Assembly (NCBI GenBank): GCA_020974905.1
Contig: CP087563.1
Coordinates: 372,001 to 436,000, forward strand
Length of the DNA stretch: 64,000 bases
Direction: 5' to 3'
Source: Planctomycetes bacterium syqfu
GTDB taxonomy: Bacteria > Planctomycetota > Phycisphaerae > Phycisphaerales > Phycisphaeraceae
Under the pieces are notes generated by a model, which did no database searches, was not told where the DNA came from, and worked only from the letters and a program-made list of their open reading frames with translations. Within the stretch, counting starts at the first letter, position 1. The number at the start of each line of letters is the position of its first letter. A program made the translations under genes and the position numbers. Shown here piece after piece: positions 34,532-44,221 of the stretch.

Positions 34532-35401
34532 ATGGATCTGTTCGAACGCCTGAATTTACTGCTGATGAGACTGGCTGGTTATCTGCATAACGAGCCGTTG
34601 GTTGTGTTGGTGGAACTGGCATTATTCTGGGCGATCACCTACATGGTGTTCAAATTCCTGCGTGGGACACGTGGCGCCCGAGCCATTAAGGGTGCGGTGT
34701 TGGTGCTGATTGTCGCCACCTTGATTATCAAAATTTTAGGCAGTGGCTCGGCTTTTGAGCGCCTGAACTTCATTTACAACAACTTCCTGGGCTATGCCTC
34801 GCTGGCCATGGTCATCGTCTTCCAACCCGAACTCCGTCGCGCGTTTGTTCGGTTGGGTGAAGCACGCCTGTTCAGGTCCGCCACAGGTCTCCGTCGAGCA
34901 CAGGTGATTGAAGAATTGATCAATTCGGTGTCCTATCTGAGTAAAAACAAGATTGGCGCCCTGGTCGTTCTCGAACGTGATGTCGGCCTGGAAGGTGTCG
35001 TGCAGGCCGGGACGCAGCTTGATGCCCATGTCTCCAACGAACTGCTTAACACCATCTTCTGGCCCGGCAGTGCCCTGCATGACATGGCGGTGGTGATCCG
35101 CGGTGAACGTATCGTCGCAGCGGGTGTCCAGCTTCCCCTTGCCGAAGCCGAGCAGTACAGCCAGGAACTCGGCTCGCGTCACCGTGCAGCCTACGGACTT
35201 TCGCTGGAGTGTGATGCCCTGGTTGTCGTCGTCAGTGAAGAGACCGGCACGATCAGTCTGGCAGAACGTGGCCGCCTGGTCCGTAACCTGTCTCCCGATG
35301 GCCTGCGTACCGCGTTGGTCCGTGGGATGGGCGAAATGAAAAGTGTGGATAGTGAAGACCTGGCTGCCAGTGTCAAAATGAAGGCCAAGAAATCGGCATA
35401 A
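34532..35401 (+). CDS. dacA: Diadenylate cyclase CdaA/DacA, with a variant DGA motif
   Basis: A 289-residue membrane-bound c-di-AMP synthase: three N-terminal membrane helices (about 21-100) and a DAC domain (about 110-260). The catalytic RHR motif is intact at 216-218 (LGSRHRAAYG). The usual LHDGA motif reads LHDMA at about 183-186: the catalytic Asp is kept, but the glycine is Met. A ybbR gene follows 16 bp downstream, the normal pairing of cyclase and its membrane regulator. Activity is likely but not certain because of the substitution. Confidence 0.9.
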   Translation: MDLFERLNLLLMRLAGYLHNEPLVVLVELALFWAITYMVFKFLRGTRGARAIKGAVLVLIVATLIIKILGSGSAFERLNFIYNNFLGYASLAMVIVFQPELRRAFVRLGEARLFRSATGLRRAQVIEELINSVSYLSKNKIGALVVLERDVGLEGVVQAGTQLDAHVSNELLNTIFWPGSALHDMAVVIRGERIVAAGVQLPLAEAEQYSQELGSRHRAAYGLSLECDALVVVVSEETGTISLAERGRLVRNLSPDGLRTALVRGMGEMKSVDSEDLAASVKMKAKKSA

Positions 35402-35417
35402 CGGAGTTTAAACCAGC

Positions 35418-36434
35418 GTGAAATTTCTTTCCTCTGCACATATTCAAGAATACATCACCGTCACCCTCGTGGCTGTGTTGGTCTGGCTGTATGCTGAAGG
35501 TGAGAACATCAAAACCTACGAGATGGATATCCCCATCCAGTTCGTCGCTGCAACCGGTCAGGACCTGCTCATCAAGCCCACGCGCCTGGAAGACAACCCG
35601 CGTGTAACTTTCCAATGCTCCTCTGCCCAGTATGTTCAACTCGATCAACTCTTTGATGGCAAGGCGATTCCCATCCCCCTGTCCGAAGACCCCAATGCCC
35701 CGGATGGTAATCAGCAACTGCTGCTCAAACAGGTGTTCACCTCCCTGCCGATTTTTGCCAATCTCAGTGTGAATATCACTGAGGTCAAACCGGCACAGGT
35801 CGTCGTCAACGTCAAGAAACTCCAGGCAGTGGAACTGAAAATCGCCCAGAGTACCGAAGGCGATTCACTGATTCAGGATGTGGTCATCGAACCGGCCACC
35901 GCAACATTGCATCTGCCCAAGGATCTGTTGAACAATCTCACGGAAAGTGACACCATCACCGCGAGACTCAACAAGCAGGTGCTTGATCGCCTGACACTGA
36001 ATCAGTCGCACACCATCGACGGTGTCCAACTGCTGGCCCCGGCAGGTGTCCGTAGTGAGGATGTTCGCATTGACCCGCCTTCAGCCAAGGTGACGTTCAC
36101 GCTGACCCGCCAGACGAAAAATGCAACGATCTCCAGTATTGCAGTCCGACTGGTCATGCCCGTTGCCTCCATGAGTCAGTATGACGTGAGTCTGGTCAAT
36201 GATCAGGACAAGCTCATTCGCTCGGTCAAGCTTACCGGCCCCAACGATCTGATTGATGACATCGCATCCCGCAAAATCAAAATCTGGGCGGACCTCAAAC
36301 TTGAAGCAGACGATCTTGCAAAAGGGGTTGGCAAAGAGTCCATCGCCATCGTCCCCCTGATCCAAAAACCCGAAAGCGTCAAACTCGTCGAAGCCCCGGG
36401 TGCGATCAATCTCAAAATCACCGCCAGACAATGA
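35418..36434 (+). CDS. YbbR/CdaR-like protein
   Basis: A 338-residue protein with one N-terminal membrane anchor (EYITVTLVAVLVWLYAEGE) and a string of YbbR-type beta domains outside the membrane, for example IPIQFVAATGQDLLI and LKIAQSTEGDSLIQDV. CdaR regulates CdaA from the outer face of the membrane. The start is GTG. It is coupled to the cyclase gene; glmM, the usual third gene, is absent and proA follows instead. Confidence 0.88.
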   Translation: MKFLSSAHIQEYITVTLVAVLVWLYAEGENIKTYEMDIPIQFVAATGQDLLIKPTRLEDNPRVTFQCSSAQYVQLDQLFDGKAIPIPLSEDPNAPDGNQQLLLKQVFTSLPIFANLSVNITEVKPAQVVVNVKKLQAVELKIAQSTEGDSLIQDVVIEPATATLHLPKDLLNNLTESDTITARLNKQVLDRLTLNQSHTIDGVQLLAPAGVRSEDVRIDPPSAKVTFTLTRQTKNATISSIAVRLVMPVASMSQYDVSLVNDQDKLIRSVKLTGPNDLIDDIASRKIKIWADLKLEADDLAKGVGKESIAIVPLIQKPESVKLVEAPGAINLKITARQ

Positions 36435-36567
36435 CCCTGCCTATTCGTATGGCATTTAGCAGCATTACTTGTGATGTGCGTTCCAATCACAATCGCATCA
36501 ATCTCCGACACCTGCTAAAATGCCTGTCTTGATACTTTTTGAAACAAACAAGACAGGAGTCAGTGCG

Positions 36568-37857
36568 ATGTCCAGCACCATGACGCAAAGCGATATCAGC
36601 GATACCCAGGCTTACTGTGAGCAGTTGGCTGACAAAGCCTATGCCGCCAGCCGGTCACTTTCCAGCGTGCAGAGTAAGCAGCGGATTGCTGCCCTTAACG
36701 CCATTGCAGACCGCATTGAAGCTTCCGCTGAGTTACTCAAAACCGAGAATGCCAAGGACCTTGCTGCGGGTCAGGAAAACGGCTTGTCTGCTGCGATGCT
36801 TGATCGTCTGAAAATTGATGACGCACGCATCGCATCCATCGCACAATCCGTTCGTGAGATCGCTTCACAGTCTGACCCGCTGGGTGAGATCATTGAAGGT
36901 CGCGTGCTTCCCAATGGCTTGAAACTGTCCAAGGTGCGTGTGCCTTTGGGCGTGGTGTTGATCATTTTTGAGTCCCGTCCCAACGTCACCTCCGACGCCG
37001 CTGCCCTGTGTATCAAGAGTGGTAACGCCACGATCCTGCGTGGAGGCAAGGAAGCCATTCACTCCAACGCAGCATTAGCGGAATGTGTCCGTGGCGGGTT
37101 GGAAGATGCGGGACTCAATCCCGATGTCGTCCAGTTGGTTCAGACCACGGATCGCGCTGCCGTCGGAAGCTTGCTGAAGATGGATGACCGGATCGACCTT
37201 GCGATTCCCCGTGGTGGCAAGTCTCTGATCAAAGCTGTCGTCGAACAGGCACACATTCCCGTGATCAAGCATTACACCGGCAACTGTCACGTCTACGTCG
37301 ACTCCCAGGCCCAGCAGCAAATGGCTATCGACATCTGCATCAATGCCAAGACGCAGCGTACCGGCGTGTGCAATGCCACCGAGACCATGCTCCTGCACAA
37401 GGACGTGATTGCATCGGGATTGGGCAAGAAGATTGTCGATGCCCTGCTTGCCAAGGGCGTTGAAATCCGTGGTGATGAGTCGATTCAGAAACTCAACGAC
37501 CAAGTCAAAGCTGCAACAGATGGCGATTGGGATGAGGAATACTTGGACATGATCGTTGCCATGAAGTCGGTGGGATCGATTGCAGAGGCAACTGCCCATA
37601 TCAACAAGCATGGCTCACGTCACACCGATGCCATCGTCACCGACAACATCGCTCACGCTGAGGAATTCGTGCAGTCCGTCGATACAGCCAACGCTTTCGT
37701 CAACTGCTCCACACGATTCAGTGACGGCGGTGAATACGGTCTTGGTGCGGAAATCGGTATCAGCACCGACAAACTCCACGCACGCGGCCCCATGGGGGCT
37801 GCTGACCTGACCACCTACAAGTGGGTCATGTACGGCAACGGGCAAGTTCGTGGGTAA
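36568..37857 (+). CDS. proA: Glutamate-5-semialdehyde dehydrogenase
   Basis: A 429-residue ProA, which reduces gamma-glutamyl phosphate to glutamate semialdehyde with NADPH in proline synthesis. The catalytic Cys is C268 in RTGVCNATETML. Further signs are VRVPLGVVLIIFESRPNVT and the C-terminal GLGAEIGISTDKLHARGPMG. AGGAG lies 9 nt before this ATG, so it is preferred over the ATG at 36520. proB is not nearby. Confidence 0.95.
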   Translation: MSSTMTQSDISDTQAYCEQLADKAYAASRSLSSVQSKQRIAALNAIADRIEASAELLKTENAKDLAAGQENGLSAAMLDRLKIDDARIASIAQSVREIASQSDPLGEIIEGRVLPNGLKLSKVRVPLGVVLIIFESRPNVTSDAAALCIKSGNATILRGGKEAIHSNAALAECVRGGLEDAGLNPDVVQLVQTTDRAAVGSLLKMDDRIDLAIPRGGKSLIKAVVEQAHIPVIKHYTGNCHVYVDSQAQQQMAIDICINAKTQRTGVCNATETMLLHKDVIASGLGKKIVDALLAKGVEIRGDESIQKLNDQVKAATDGDWDEEYLDMIVAMKSVGSIAEATAHINKHGSRHTDAIVTDNIAHAEEFVQSVDTANAFVNCSTRFSDGGEYGLGAEIGISTDKLHARGPMGAADLTTYKWVMYGNGQVRG

Positions 37858-37969
37858 TCAAACATTGATGGATGAACCACAGAGACACAGAGTTCAAACA
37901 AAGACAAGACTTTTTCTCTTTTCGACTTCTATGACTCTGTATTGAAGACTTAAACGAGACGTACTCGCC

Positions 37970-38599
37970 ATGACTCAAAGCAACCCACTCATCATCTTCG
38001 ACCTCGGCCGCGTCATGGTGGATATCTGCAACAACTGGCAGGAAGCTGCCTCGCGTGCAGGTGTCGAGCTTGATGCATCGGACTACCACAAAGCTCACGA
38101 CCAGATCAATGGCCCCTTACTCACTGCCATGGAGACCGGGCAGATTGATATCGATGAGTTCTCTGACGCGGTTAGCCAACTGGTCAATAAACCGGCTGCG
38201 GACATCAAGGCAACTTTTCTGATGTGGCTCAAAGACCCGATGCCAGGCATGATTGATTTAGTCAAGCAACTCAAAGCTGACGGCTACAAAACAGCTTGTC
38301 TTTCCAACACCAGTCACATGCACTGGGACATGATGCTCGATCCGACATCCGAGCATTTCCTGGCGTTGGACGAGATATTTGATTACCCCATGGCAAGTCA
38401 TCTCATCGGTATCATGAAACCGGATGACGCAATTTATGAACACGCTCAAAAGCACACCGGCTTTGATGCCTCACAAATCGTCTTCTTTGATGACAATCAT
38501 GCCAACATTGAAAAAGCCAATTCAATCGGGTGGAACGCAACACTCATCACACAGGACAAACCTGTCATCGATCAAGTCAAAGCTGCATTGAAGATGTGA
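37970..38599 (+). CDS. HAD-superfamily phosphatase (YihX-like)
   Basis: A 209-residue HAD hydrolase of the type IA helical-cap group. Motif I is IIFDLGRVMVDI, with an Asp nucleophile and a Gly at +2 where many family members have a second Asp; YihX-type enzymes also have DLGxVxVD. Motif II is CLSNTSHMH, motif III IGIMKPDDAIY and motif IV FFDDNHANIEKA. It may dephosphorylate a sugar phosphate such as glucose 1-phosphate. Substrate is inferred only. Confidence 0.8.
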   Translation: MTQSNPLIIFDLGRVMVDICNNWQEAASRAGVELDASDYHKAHDQINGPLLTAMETGQIDIDEFSDAVSQLVNKPAADIKATFLMWLKDPMPGMIDLVKQLKADGYKTACLSNTSHMHWDMMLDPTSEHFLALDEIFDYPMASHLIGIMKPDDAIYEHAQKHTGFDASQIVFFDDNHANIEKANSIGWNATLITQDKPVIDQVKAALKM

Positions 38600-38709
38600 T
38601 GTTGATTCGTTGTTCAAATGAGTTTGCTTTGACGTTCAACATAATGTGACACAGCAATAGCTGCACCACTGCGTGATGCTGAAACGTCGAAGACGTTTAT
38701 CAAAACGAA

Positions 38710-40758
38710 TCACACCAACGGTTGTCCCGGCAGCAACGGTGGCACAGGGCAATCCAGGGAATCCACAATCGCGCGGAACAACTCCGCTTCACGCACGGTC
38801 ACCTGCCCGTCACTGCTGATCGCGTTGGCCAATGCATGGACGACTTTTCGCTTGGGACCGGGTTTGAGTTTAGCCAGTTCGTCCAATGCCTCACCCACCG
38901 CTTTGAGACTGCATGCTTTGACATCCAGCAGTTCAATCCCACGCAGGTGAGTGCCCAATGCGGATCGCGCACTTTCAAATGCTTTGGTAACTTCATCCGG
39001 GTCCGATGTGCCGACGTAAGCTAACGTCGAAAGTACTGCGTTGATCTGGCGGAGGACCGGGTGTAACTGCCCATGAACCGCTTTGACCTCCGTCGGTTGG
39101 TTACCGAATGCAGGTTCCAGATGATGCATCAGGATTCGTTGCAGTGTCCATTCCCAGAGACTGATTTTTTCATCCGCACTGATCAGCGCAATGACGTTTT
39201 TCTTGAACGTTTCATATTGCTTGGGTGACAACTCACGCAGTGATGCGATGGCAATATCAATCAAGGCTAACGGTGCAGCTTCATCAAGCACCGTCACCAT
39301 CGGTTCCAAACGCAGTGTATCGCGATAGACCTGATCGTCAGCATGTTGCTCAAGCTGTTTGATCTGTTTTTCACGGATGTTTCTGTCATCATCGATGAGT
39401 AAGGCATAGACCAGGGCACGGGCGCCATAGGACTCACGGGCAGCACGGATCACCGGGTCGGGCATCTTGTTCATGAGTTGGTTGGCATAGTTGATATGTG
39501 CTTTGGAGACATGGCCGATCTGGTTGATGCCTCTGTCTTTGGCAACAGGTTCAAGCTCGATGGACTCTACGGGCGGTGGCGGAGTTTGTGCTGCTGCAGC
39601 CATCATGCCCATGGCCGCCATTCCCGCGAGATTGCCCCGTGAACGCTCCGTTTGTGATTGGGATGATTCATGTTTAACGGGTTTGAGTTTGATATTCTTG
39701 AGATTGCCATCAAAGCTCGGATCGATTCGTTTGATGCGCAATTCCAATGGGGGGTGCGTTGCCATGGACGAACCGAGCCAATGGGCGACACCTTCACCAA
39801 AGAACATGTGACTGGCTTCCTCGGCACTCGGAGCATCAATATGCGAACCGGCGGACTTGCTGGATTCAAACCCACGACTGGCGACGGCAATGCGCTTCAG
39901 CGCACCGGAGATGCCATCGGGATTACGCGTGAACTGCACGGCCGAGGCGTCAGCCAGAAATTCGCGTTGGCGTGAGACCGCTGCCTTGATGAGGTTGGCA
40001 AAGAACACACCGGCATAACCAATGACCAGCAACACGGCCCCGAGAATCAAAAACGGGATCGGGTTGTTCTTGTCGTTACTTCGACGTGAAGCGCCGCTGT
40101 ACATCGCCATGCGAATGATGATCATGCCGATCAAACCAATGAGCAGGATGCCATGGATCACCCCCATAAGTCGGATGTTTAATCGCATATCACCGTTGAG
40201 AATGTGGGAAAATTCGTGTGCCATGACGCCTTGGAGTTCATCACGGGATAGTTCCTCCACGCAGCCACGCGTCACACCAATGACAGCATCACTGGGCGAG
40301 AAACCCGCAGCAAAGGCATTGATGCCCTTCTCGTTATCCATCATGTAGACAGGTGGCACGGGAACGCCTGAAGCGATCGCCATCTCTTCGACAACGTTGA
40401 GCACTTTGCGTTCAGTCAGGTCACCGGTGGCATTATTCAGTAACCGCCCGCCCAGTGATTCGGCAATGACTTTGCCCCCGGCCCGCAGTTGGCCGAGCTT
40501 GTACAGTGAGCCCAGGACGACCACGCCGATGACAATACCGCCGACAATCAGCAGCAGTTGTGGATTCCAGATGGCGATCTCAACGGGACCACCCTGCGCC
40601 TGTTTGGACTGTTGATACATGGCTGCGCCGACGACCAGCACACTGACCGCAACATAGGTGAGCACGATGATCGCGATCACCGCTGCAAAAAACATCCAGA
40701 CCAGATAGCCGGTCTTCTGGCGGGCTTTATCCTGATGGGCGAAAAAGTCCATAGCCAT
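38710..40758 (-). CDS. M48-family membrane metalloprotease with C-terminal extension
   Basis: A 682-residue protein. Two N-terminal helices precede an M48 (HtpX-like) domain with the zinc motif HEFSH at 181-185 and two later helices (IHGILLIGLIGMIIIRMA; LILGAVLLVIGYAGVFFANL). The last ~340 residues form a helical region with no recognised catalytic motif. HtpX-type proteases remove damaged membrane proteins. lemA follows 125 bp upstream on the same strand, a common M48/LemA pairing, but a heptad-word element lies between. Confidence 0.88.
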   Translation of the reverse strand: MAMDFFAHQDKARQKTGYLVWMFFAAVIAIIVLTYVAVSVLVVGAAMYQQSKQAQGGPVEIAIWNPQLLLIVGGIVIGVVVLGSLYKLGQLRAGGKVIAESLGGRLLNNATGDLTERKVLNVVEEMAIASGVPVPPVYMMDNEKGINAFAAGFSPSDAVIGVTRGCVEELSRDELQGVMAHEFSHILNGDMRLNIRLMGVIHGILLIGLIGMIIIRMAMYSGASRRSNDKNNPIPFLILGAVLLVIGYAGVFFANLIKAAVSRQREFLADASAVQFTRNPDGISGALKRIAVASRGFESSKSAGSHIDAPSAEEASHMFFGEGVAHWLGSSMATHPPLELRIKRIDPSFDGNLKNIKLKPVKHESSQSQTERSRGNLAGMAAMGMMAAAAQTPPPPVESIELEPVAKDRGINQIGHVSKAHINYANQLMNKMPDPVIRAARESYGARALVYALLIDDDRNIREKQIKQLEQHADDQVYRDTLRLEPMVTVLDEAAPLALIDIAIASLRELSPKQYETFKKNVIALISADEKISLWEWTLQRILMHHLEPAFGNQPTEVKAVHGQLHPVLRQINAVLSTLAYVGTSDPDEVTKAFESARSALGTHLRGIELLDVKACSLKAVGEALDELAKLKPGPKRKVVHALANAISSDGQVTVREAELFRAIVDSLDCPVPPLLPGQPLV

Positions 40759-40773
40759 AAGGAAACCTTGATA

Positions 40774-40875
40774 AGGGACTAGCGACTTGGGACTAGGGAC
40801 TAGTAAGAAAAACTACGATACGGGTAGGACGTCATTGGTTTGGGGCTAGTCCCTAGTCGCTAGTCCCAAGTCCCT
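40774..40875. repeat. Heptad-word inverted repeat element B
   Basis: Left arm 40774-40804 and right arm 40845-40875. With words a = AGGGACT, b = AGCGACT, c = TGGGACT, the left arm reads a-b-c-a and the complement of the right arm reads a-c-b-a: the same four words with the middle two swapped. The left arm begins 15 bp upstream of the M48 start codon, and the right arm ends 8 bp from the lemA stop codon. Confidence 0.8.
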
Positions 40876-40882
40876 GATTTCC

Positions 40883-41494
40883 TCAGAACTGAACCTTCAC
40901 CGCTTCGCGTTCTTCTTCGACTTTGACTTCAAAGAGCTGAGCTTCGTTGAAGTTGAATGTGCCTGCGATGAGATTGCTGGGGAAGACTTCGCGTTGCGTG
41001 TTGTAGGTGGTCACAGCATCATTGTATGCCTGGCGTGCAAAGGCGATTTTGTTTTCCGTGCTGGTCAGTTCCTCCATGACCTGGGACATCTGCGTGTCTG
41101 CTTTGAGATCAGGATAGGCTTCCATGACAGCAAAGAGTCGGCCCATGGCACCGGTTAATGCGCCTTCAGCACCCATGAGTTGCTGGATGGCCTGGGCGTT
41201 GGCAGGATTGGCTGCAGCATCGCCGGAGATTTGCACCGCTTGATTACGGGCACTGATGACCGCATCGAGTGTTTCGCGTTCGTGCTTCATGTAGCCCTTG
41301 GCTGTTTCGACGAGATTCGGGATCAGGTCGTAACGGCGTTTAAGCTGGACATCGATTTGCGCAAAGGCATTTTTGAAACGGTTACGAAGTTTCACCAGGC
41401 CGTTGTAGACGCCCATGACCCAGAGGAAAAGAATAAGTCCAAGGAGTACGAGTCCGCCGATGACGCAGAGAAGAATGATGGTGCCGGTACCCAT
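40883..41494 (-). CDS. lemA: LemA family protein
   Basis: A 203-residue LemA protein: one N-terminal membrane helix (IILLCVIGGLVLLGLILFLWVM), then a long helical bundle with YNGLVKLRNRFKNAFAQIDVQLKRRYDLIPNLVE and ARQAYNDAVTTYNTQREVFPSNLIA. The fold is a scaffold, often coded beside M48 proteases. The promoter region upstream carries no strong consensus. Confidence 0.92.
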   Translation of the reverse strand: MGTGTIILLCVIGGLVLLGLILFLWVMGVYNGLVKLRNRFKNAFAQIDVQLKRRYDLIPNLVETAKGYMKHERETLDAVISARNQAVQISGDAAANPANAQAIQQLMGAEGALTGAMGRLFAVMEAYPDLKADTQMSQVMEELTSTENKIAFARQAYNDAVTTYNTQREVFPSNLIAGTFNFNEAQLFEVKVEEEREAVKVQF

Positions 41495-41605
41495 GAGTTG
41501 ATTACCTTTTTGTTGGTGTAGTGCAATTCGACAGCTATAGGATACATGATCTGCGACTTGCGTTGGTGGGAAACGCAGCCGACTCCGTCACATTTCTGGT
41601 GATGG

Positions 41606-41683
41606 TTAATGCATCATCCAATTTTTCAACGTCCCCAATGCTGCCATAAGAAACATGCCCAATGCGATCAGGCCGAAGATCAT
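41606..41683 (-). CDS. Possible 25-residue membrane peptide
   Basis: MIFGLIALGMFLMAALGTLKNW begins this 25-codon frame, closed by TAA at 41606-41608. AAAGGAG lies 6 nt before the ATG (41690-41696), a strong ribosome-binding site. The peptide would be a single hydrophobic helix with a basic end, like small membrane proteins such as the Kdp or stress-response type. Not recognised. Confidence 0.45.
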   Translation of the reverse strand: MIFGLIALGMFLMAALGTLKNWMMH

Positions 41684-41828
41684 CTGACACTCCTTTCGTG
41701 TTGTTGTGTCAGAGATGATTATCGTCGGTTGGTGTGTTGCAAAGGCGGGAAAAGGGACGGGTGGAGTTGCATGTTTCTGATATCTTCATGAGATTGAAAT
41801 ATGTACACAGAAGCACATGAACACTTCC

Positions 41829-41911
41829 GTCACTGCTGCGTAGGCGGGAGTCCAGTGGTAGGTGCAAGTGTTTACAGAATGCCACTGGATTTCCGCCTGC
41901 GCGGGAATGAC
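41829..41911. repeat. Palindromic dispersed repeat, copy 6 of 6
   Basis: Arms GTCACTGCTGCGTAGGCGGG and CGCCTGCGCGGGAATGAC. The left arm is somewhat diverged. It lies between the small peptide gene and the rho terminator. Confidence 0.88.
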
Positions 41912-41950
41912 GAATTGTTGAAATTCAAATTTTAAGTTTGATATACGATT

Positions 41951-41972
41951 TCATCTGGCGGCTTGTGTTTAG
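41951..41972. repeat. Fragment of the 90-bp box repeat
   Basis: TCATCTGGCGGCTTGTGTTT matches the core of the longer boxes at 48290-48378 and 49244-49333. The rest of the box is absent here. Confidence 0.6.
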
Positions 41973-41979
41973 CGCAATA

Positions 41980-42014
41980 AAAAAACGCTGACAACCGTGG
42001 TGATTGTCAGCGTT
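41980..42014 (-). terminator. Intrinsic terminator of rho
   Basis: Stem AACGCTGACAA (41984-41994) with its complement at 42004-42014 and a run of T on the minus strand after it. It lies 60 bp after the rho stop. Confidence 0.88.
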
Positions 42015-42074
42015 GAATTTGTAAACCATTTCCGTTGTTTCAAAAGAAACTTCCGGGGGCGGGACTTCCGGGGG

Positions 42075-43940
42075 TTAGTCGAGGTTCATGGTCAAGAGGA
42101 ACTCGGCATTGGTCTTGACGCGTTCCAGGCGGTTCTTGAGCAGTTCCATGGCTTCGACTACGTTCATGTCGGCTAAGACCTTGCGGAGTCGGTATGTGAG
42201 TTCCAGTTCCTTGGGGTCCATGAGCAGTTCTTCACGACGCGTGCCCGAAGCTGCGATGTCGATGGCAGGATAGGTACGCTTTTCGACCAGGCGACGGTCA
42301 AGGTGCAATTCCATGTTACCGGTGCCCTTGAACTCTTCGAAAATGATGTCGTCCATTTTTGAGCCGGTGTCGACGAGTGCGGTGGCGATGATGGTCAGTG
42401 AGCCACCGTTTTCAATGGCACGAGCTGAACCGAGGAACTTACGCGGACGCTGTAATGCATTGGCATCCAGACCGCCGGTGAGGATCTTGCCTGAGTGCGG
42501 CATTTCCTGGTTGTAGGCACGGGCCATACGGGTCAGCGAGTCCATGAGGATGACCACGTGTTCGCCGAATTCGACTGCACGACGGGCCTTTTCGATGACC
42601 ATTTCACAGACCTGCACGTGACGCGAGGTTTGCTCGTCGAAGGTCGATGCAATGATCTCAACTTCGGGCGGGGTGTTGTGACGGAAGTCGGTGACTTCTT
42701 CAGGACGTTCGTCGATCAGAAGCACGATGACCTTACAGTCGGGATAGTTGGTGATCACCGAGTTAGCCAGCGACTGCATCATGACCGTCTTACCGGTACG
42801 CGGCGGAGCCACGATCAGACCACGTTGACCACGACCGATCGGAGTGACCAGGTCGACGACACGCATGGACAGATCACGCTTGGAACCATCGCCCTGTTCG
42901 AGGATGAAACGCTGATACGGGTGTAACGGTGTGAGGTCTTCGAAGTTGCGGATGTCGTTAAGGTGATCTGGCGGTTGGCCGTTGACTGCATCAACTCGCA
43001 GCAAGGCGAAGTATTTTTCCGATTCCTTGGGAGGGCGGATTGTGCCTTGGACGATGTGACCGGGCTTAAGACCGAAGCGACGAATCTGCGACGGTGAGAC
43101 GTAGATGTCATCAGGGCATGCCAGGTAAGAATATTCCGGTGAACGCAGGAAACCAAAGCCGTCGGGCAGGATTTCGAGCACACCTTCGCCGTACATCAGA
43201 CCCTGGTTTTTGATGCGGGCCTTGAGGATATGGAAGATGAGTTCCTGCTTCTTGAGACCTGCATGGTTTTCGACGTTTTCGGCCTTGGCCAGTTCGACCA
43301 GTTCGTCGATTTCCATTTTCTGGAGGTCGCGAATGGAGACGTCGGACTGCTTGGCCTGATCGTACTTTGCCTGTGTTTCGGCATCGAGTTTGGCGTCGGA
43401 CTCATTGGGGCGTTCGCGGTGTTGGCCACCGGTATAGGTCCCCCCCCCGGAGTTGCCCCCGGAGTTCCCCCCGTAGTTACCGCTGTTATTTCCGCCCTGC
43501 TGGTTGTAATTCTGACCACCGCTGCGGTTGTTGAACTTGTTGTTGTTCCCACGACGGCTGCGGTAGGTGCGGTTATTGTTGTTGAACTTGTTTTGCTGAC
43601 GAGAGCGATTGTCATTGTCCTGGCGGGGATGTTGACGTTGCTGATCGTTGTCGCGTGAGGGTTGGTTCTGTCCCTTGTCCTGATTTTCAGAAGCTTGTGC
43701 CTTGGGCTCTTCCTGCTTGGCGGGCGCATCTGATTCGTTGGACTCAGACTTGGGTGCGGGCGCTTCGTCGGCGGATTCCTTGGCTGCGGGGGCAGAGGTG
43801 GGTTCATCATCAGCACTGAATGCTTCTTCGGCTTGGGGCTTTTCCTGGAAAAGTTCTTCGCTTGCTTCTGCAGCTGCCTTGGCCTTTTTGGTCGTAGCTT
43901 TCTTCTTGCTGACTTTCTTTTTCTTGGTGGTCTTGGCCAT
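42075..43940 (-). CDS. rho: Transcription termination factor Rho with large low-complexity insert
   Basis: A 621-residue Rho. The first ~190 residues are disordered: Lys/Ala-rich, then acidic, then Gln/Asn/Arg/Gly-rich ([27 protein letters not shown]). The Rho N-terminal and RNA-binding domains ([40 protein letters not shown]) and the ATPase (Walker [19 protein letters not shown]) follow. E. coli Rho is 419 residues. An ATG at 43940 follows GGAGAG at a better distance than the TTG at 43946. The insert may promote condensate formation or RNA contacts. Confidence 0.94.
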   Translation of the reverse strand: MAKTTKKKKVSKKKATTKKAKAAAEASEELFQEKPQAEEAFSADDEPTSAPAAKESADEAPAPKSESNESDAPAKQEEPKAQASENQDKGQNQPSRDNDQQRQHPRQDNDNRSRQQNKFNNNNRTYRSRRGNNNKFNNRSGGQNYNQQGGNNSGNYGGNSGGNSGGGTYTGGQHRERPNESDAKLDAETQAKYDQAKQSDVSIRDLQKMEIDELVELAKAENVENHAGLKKQELIFHILKARIKNQGLMYGEGVLEILPDGFGFLRSPEYSYLACPDDIYVSPSQIRRFGLKPGHIVQGTIRPPKESEKYFALLRVDAVNGQPPDHLNDIRNFEDLTPLHPYQRFILEQGDGSKRDLSMRVVDLVTPIGRGQRGLIVAPPRTGKTVMMQSLANSVITNYPDCKVIVLLIDERPEEVTDFRHNTPPEVEIIASTFDEQTSRHVQVCEMVIEKARRAVEFGEHVVILMDSLTRMARAYNQEMPHSGKILTGGLDANALQRPRKFLGSARAIENGGSLTIIATALVDTGSKMDDIIFEEFKGTGNMELHLDRRLVEKRTYPAIDIAASGTRREELLMDPKELELTYRLRKVLADMNVVEAMELLKNRLERVKTNAEFLLTMNLD

Positions 43941-44221
43941 TGCCAATGACTCTCCTATAAACAGAGTTTTTCAGTTGTGGCGGGAGATCCATGAGGAAAG
44001 AGGCAAATGTTGCTTCTCCATAAGCTCAACCCAATGGGTCGCCCTGTTGCTTCCGTGCGTGTAAAACAGTTTTCAGGGTGCAAACCCCAAACAATGTAAC
44101 TTGTACTGCTTCGTGGGACTGGAAACCTTCAACGAAGGAATCCCCAATCCCGGAAAAGCGATAGCTTTCCAACTACTCCGATGATCTGAACTGTTTTTTC
44201 GGTAAAACGCGTCAGGCGGTA

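Noticed and set aside
43941-44221. Structured rho leader or riboswitch
   Set aside because: No known riboswitch motif could be matched by eye, and the hairpins seen are weak.
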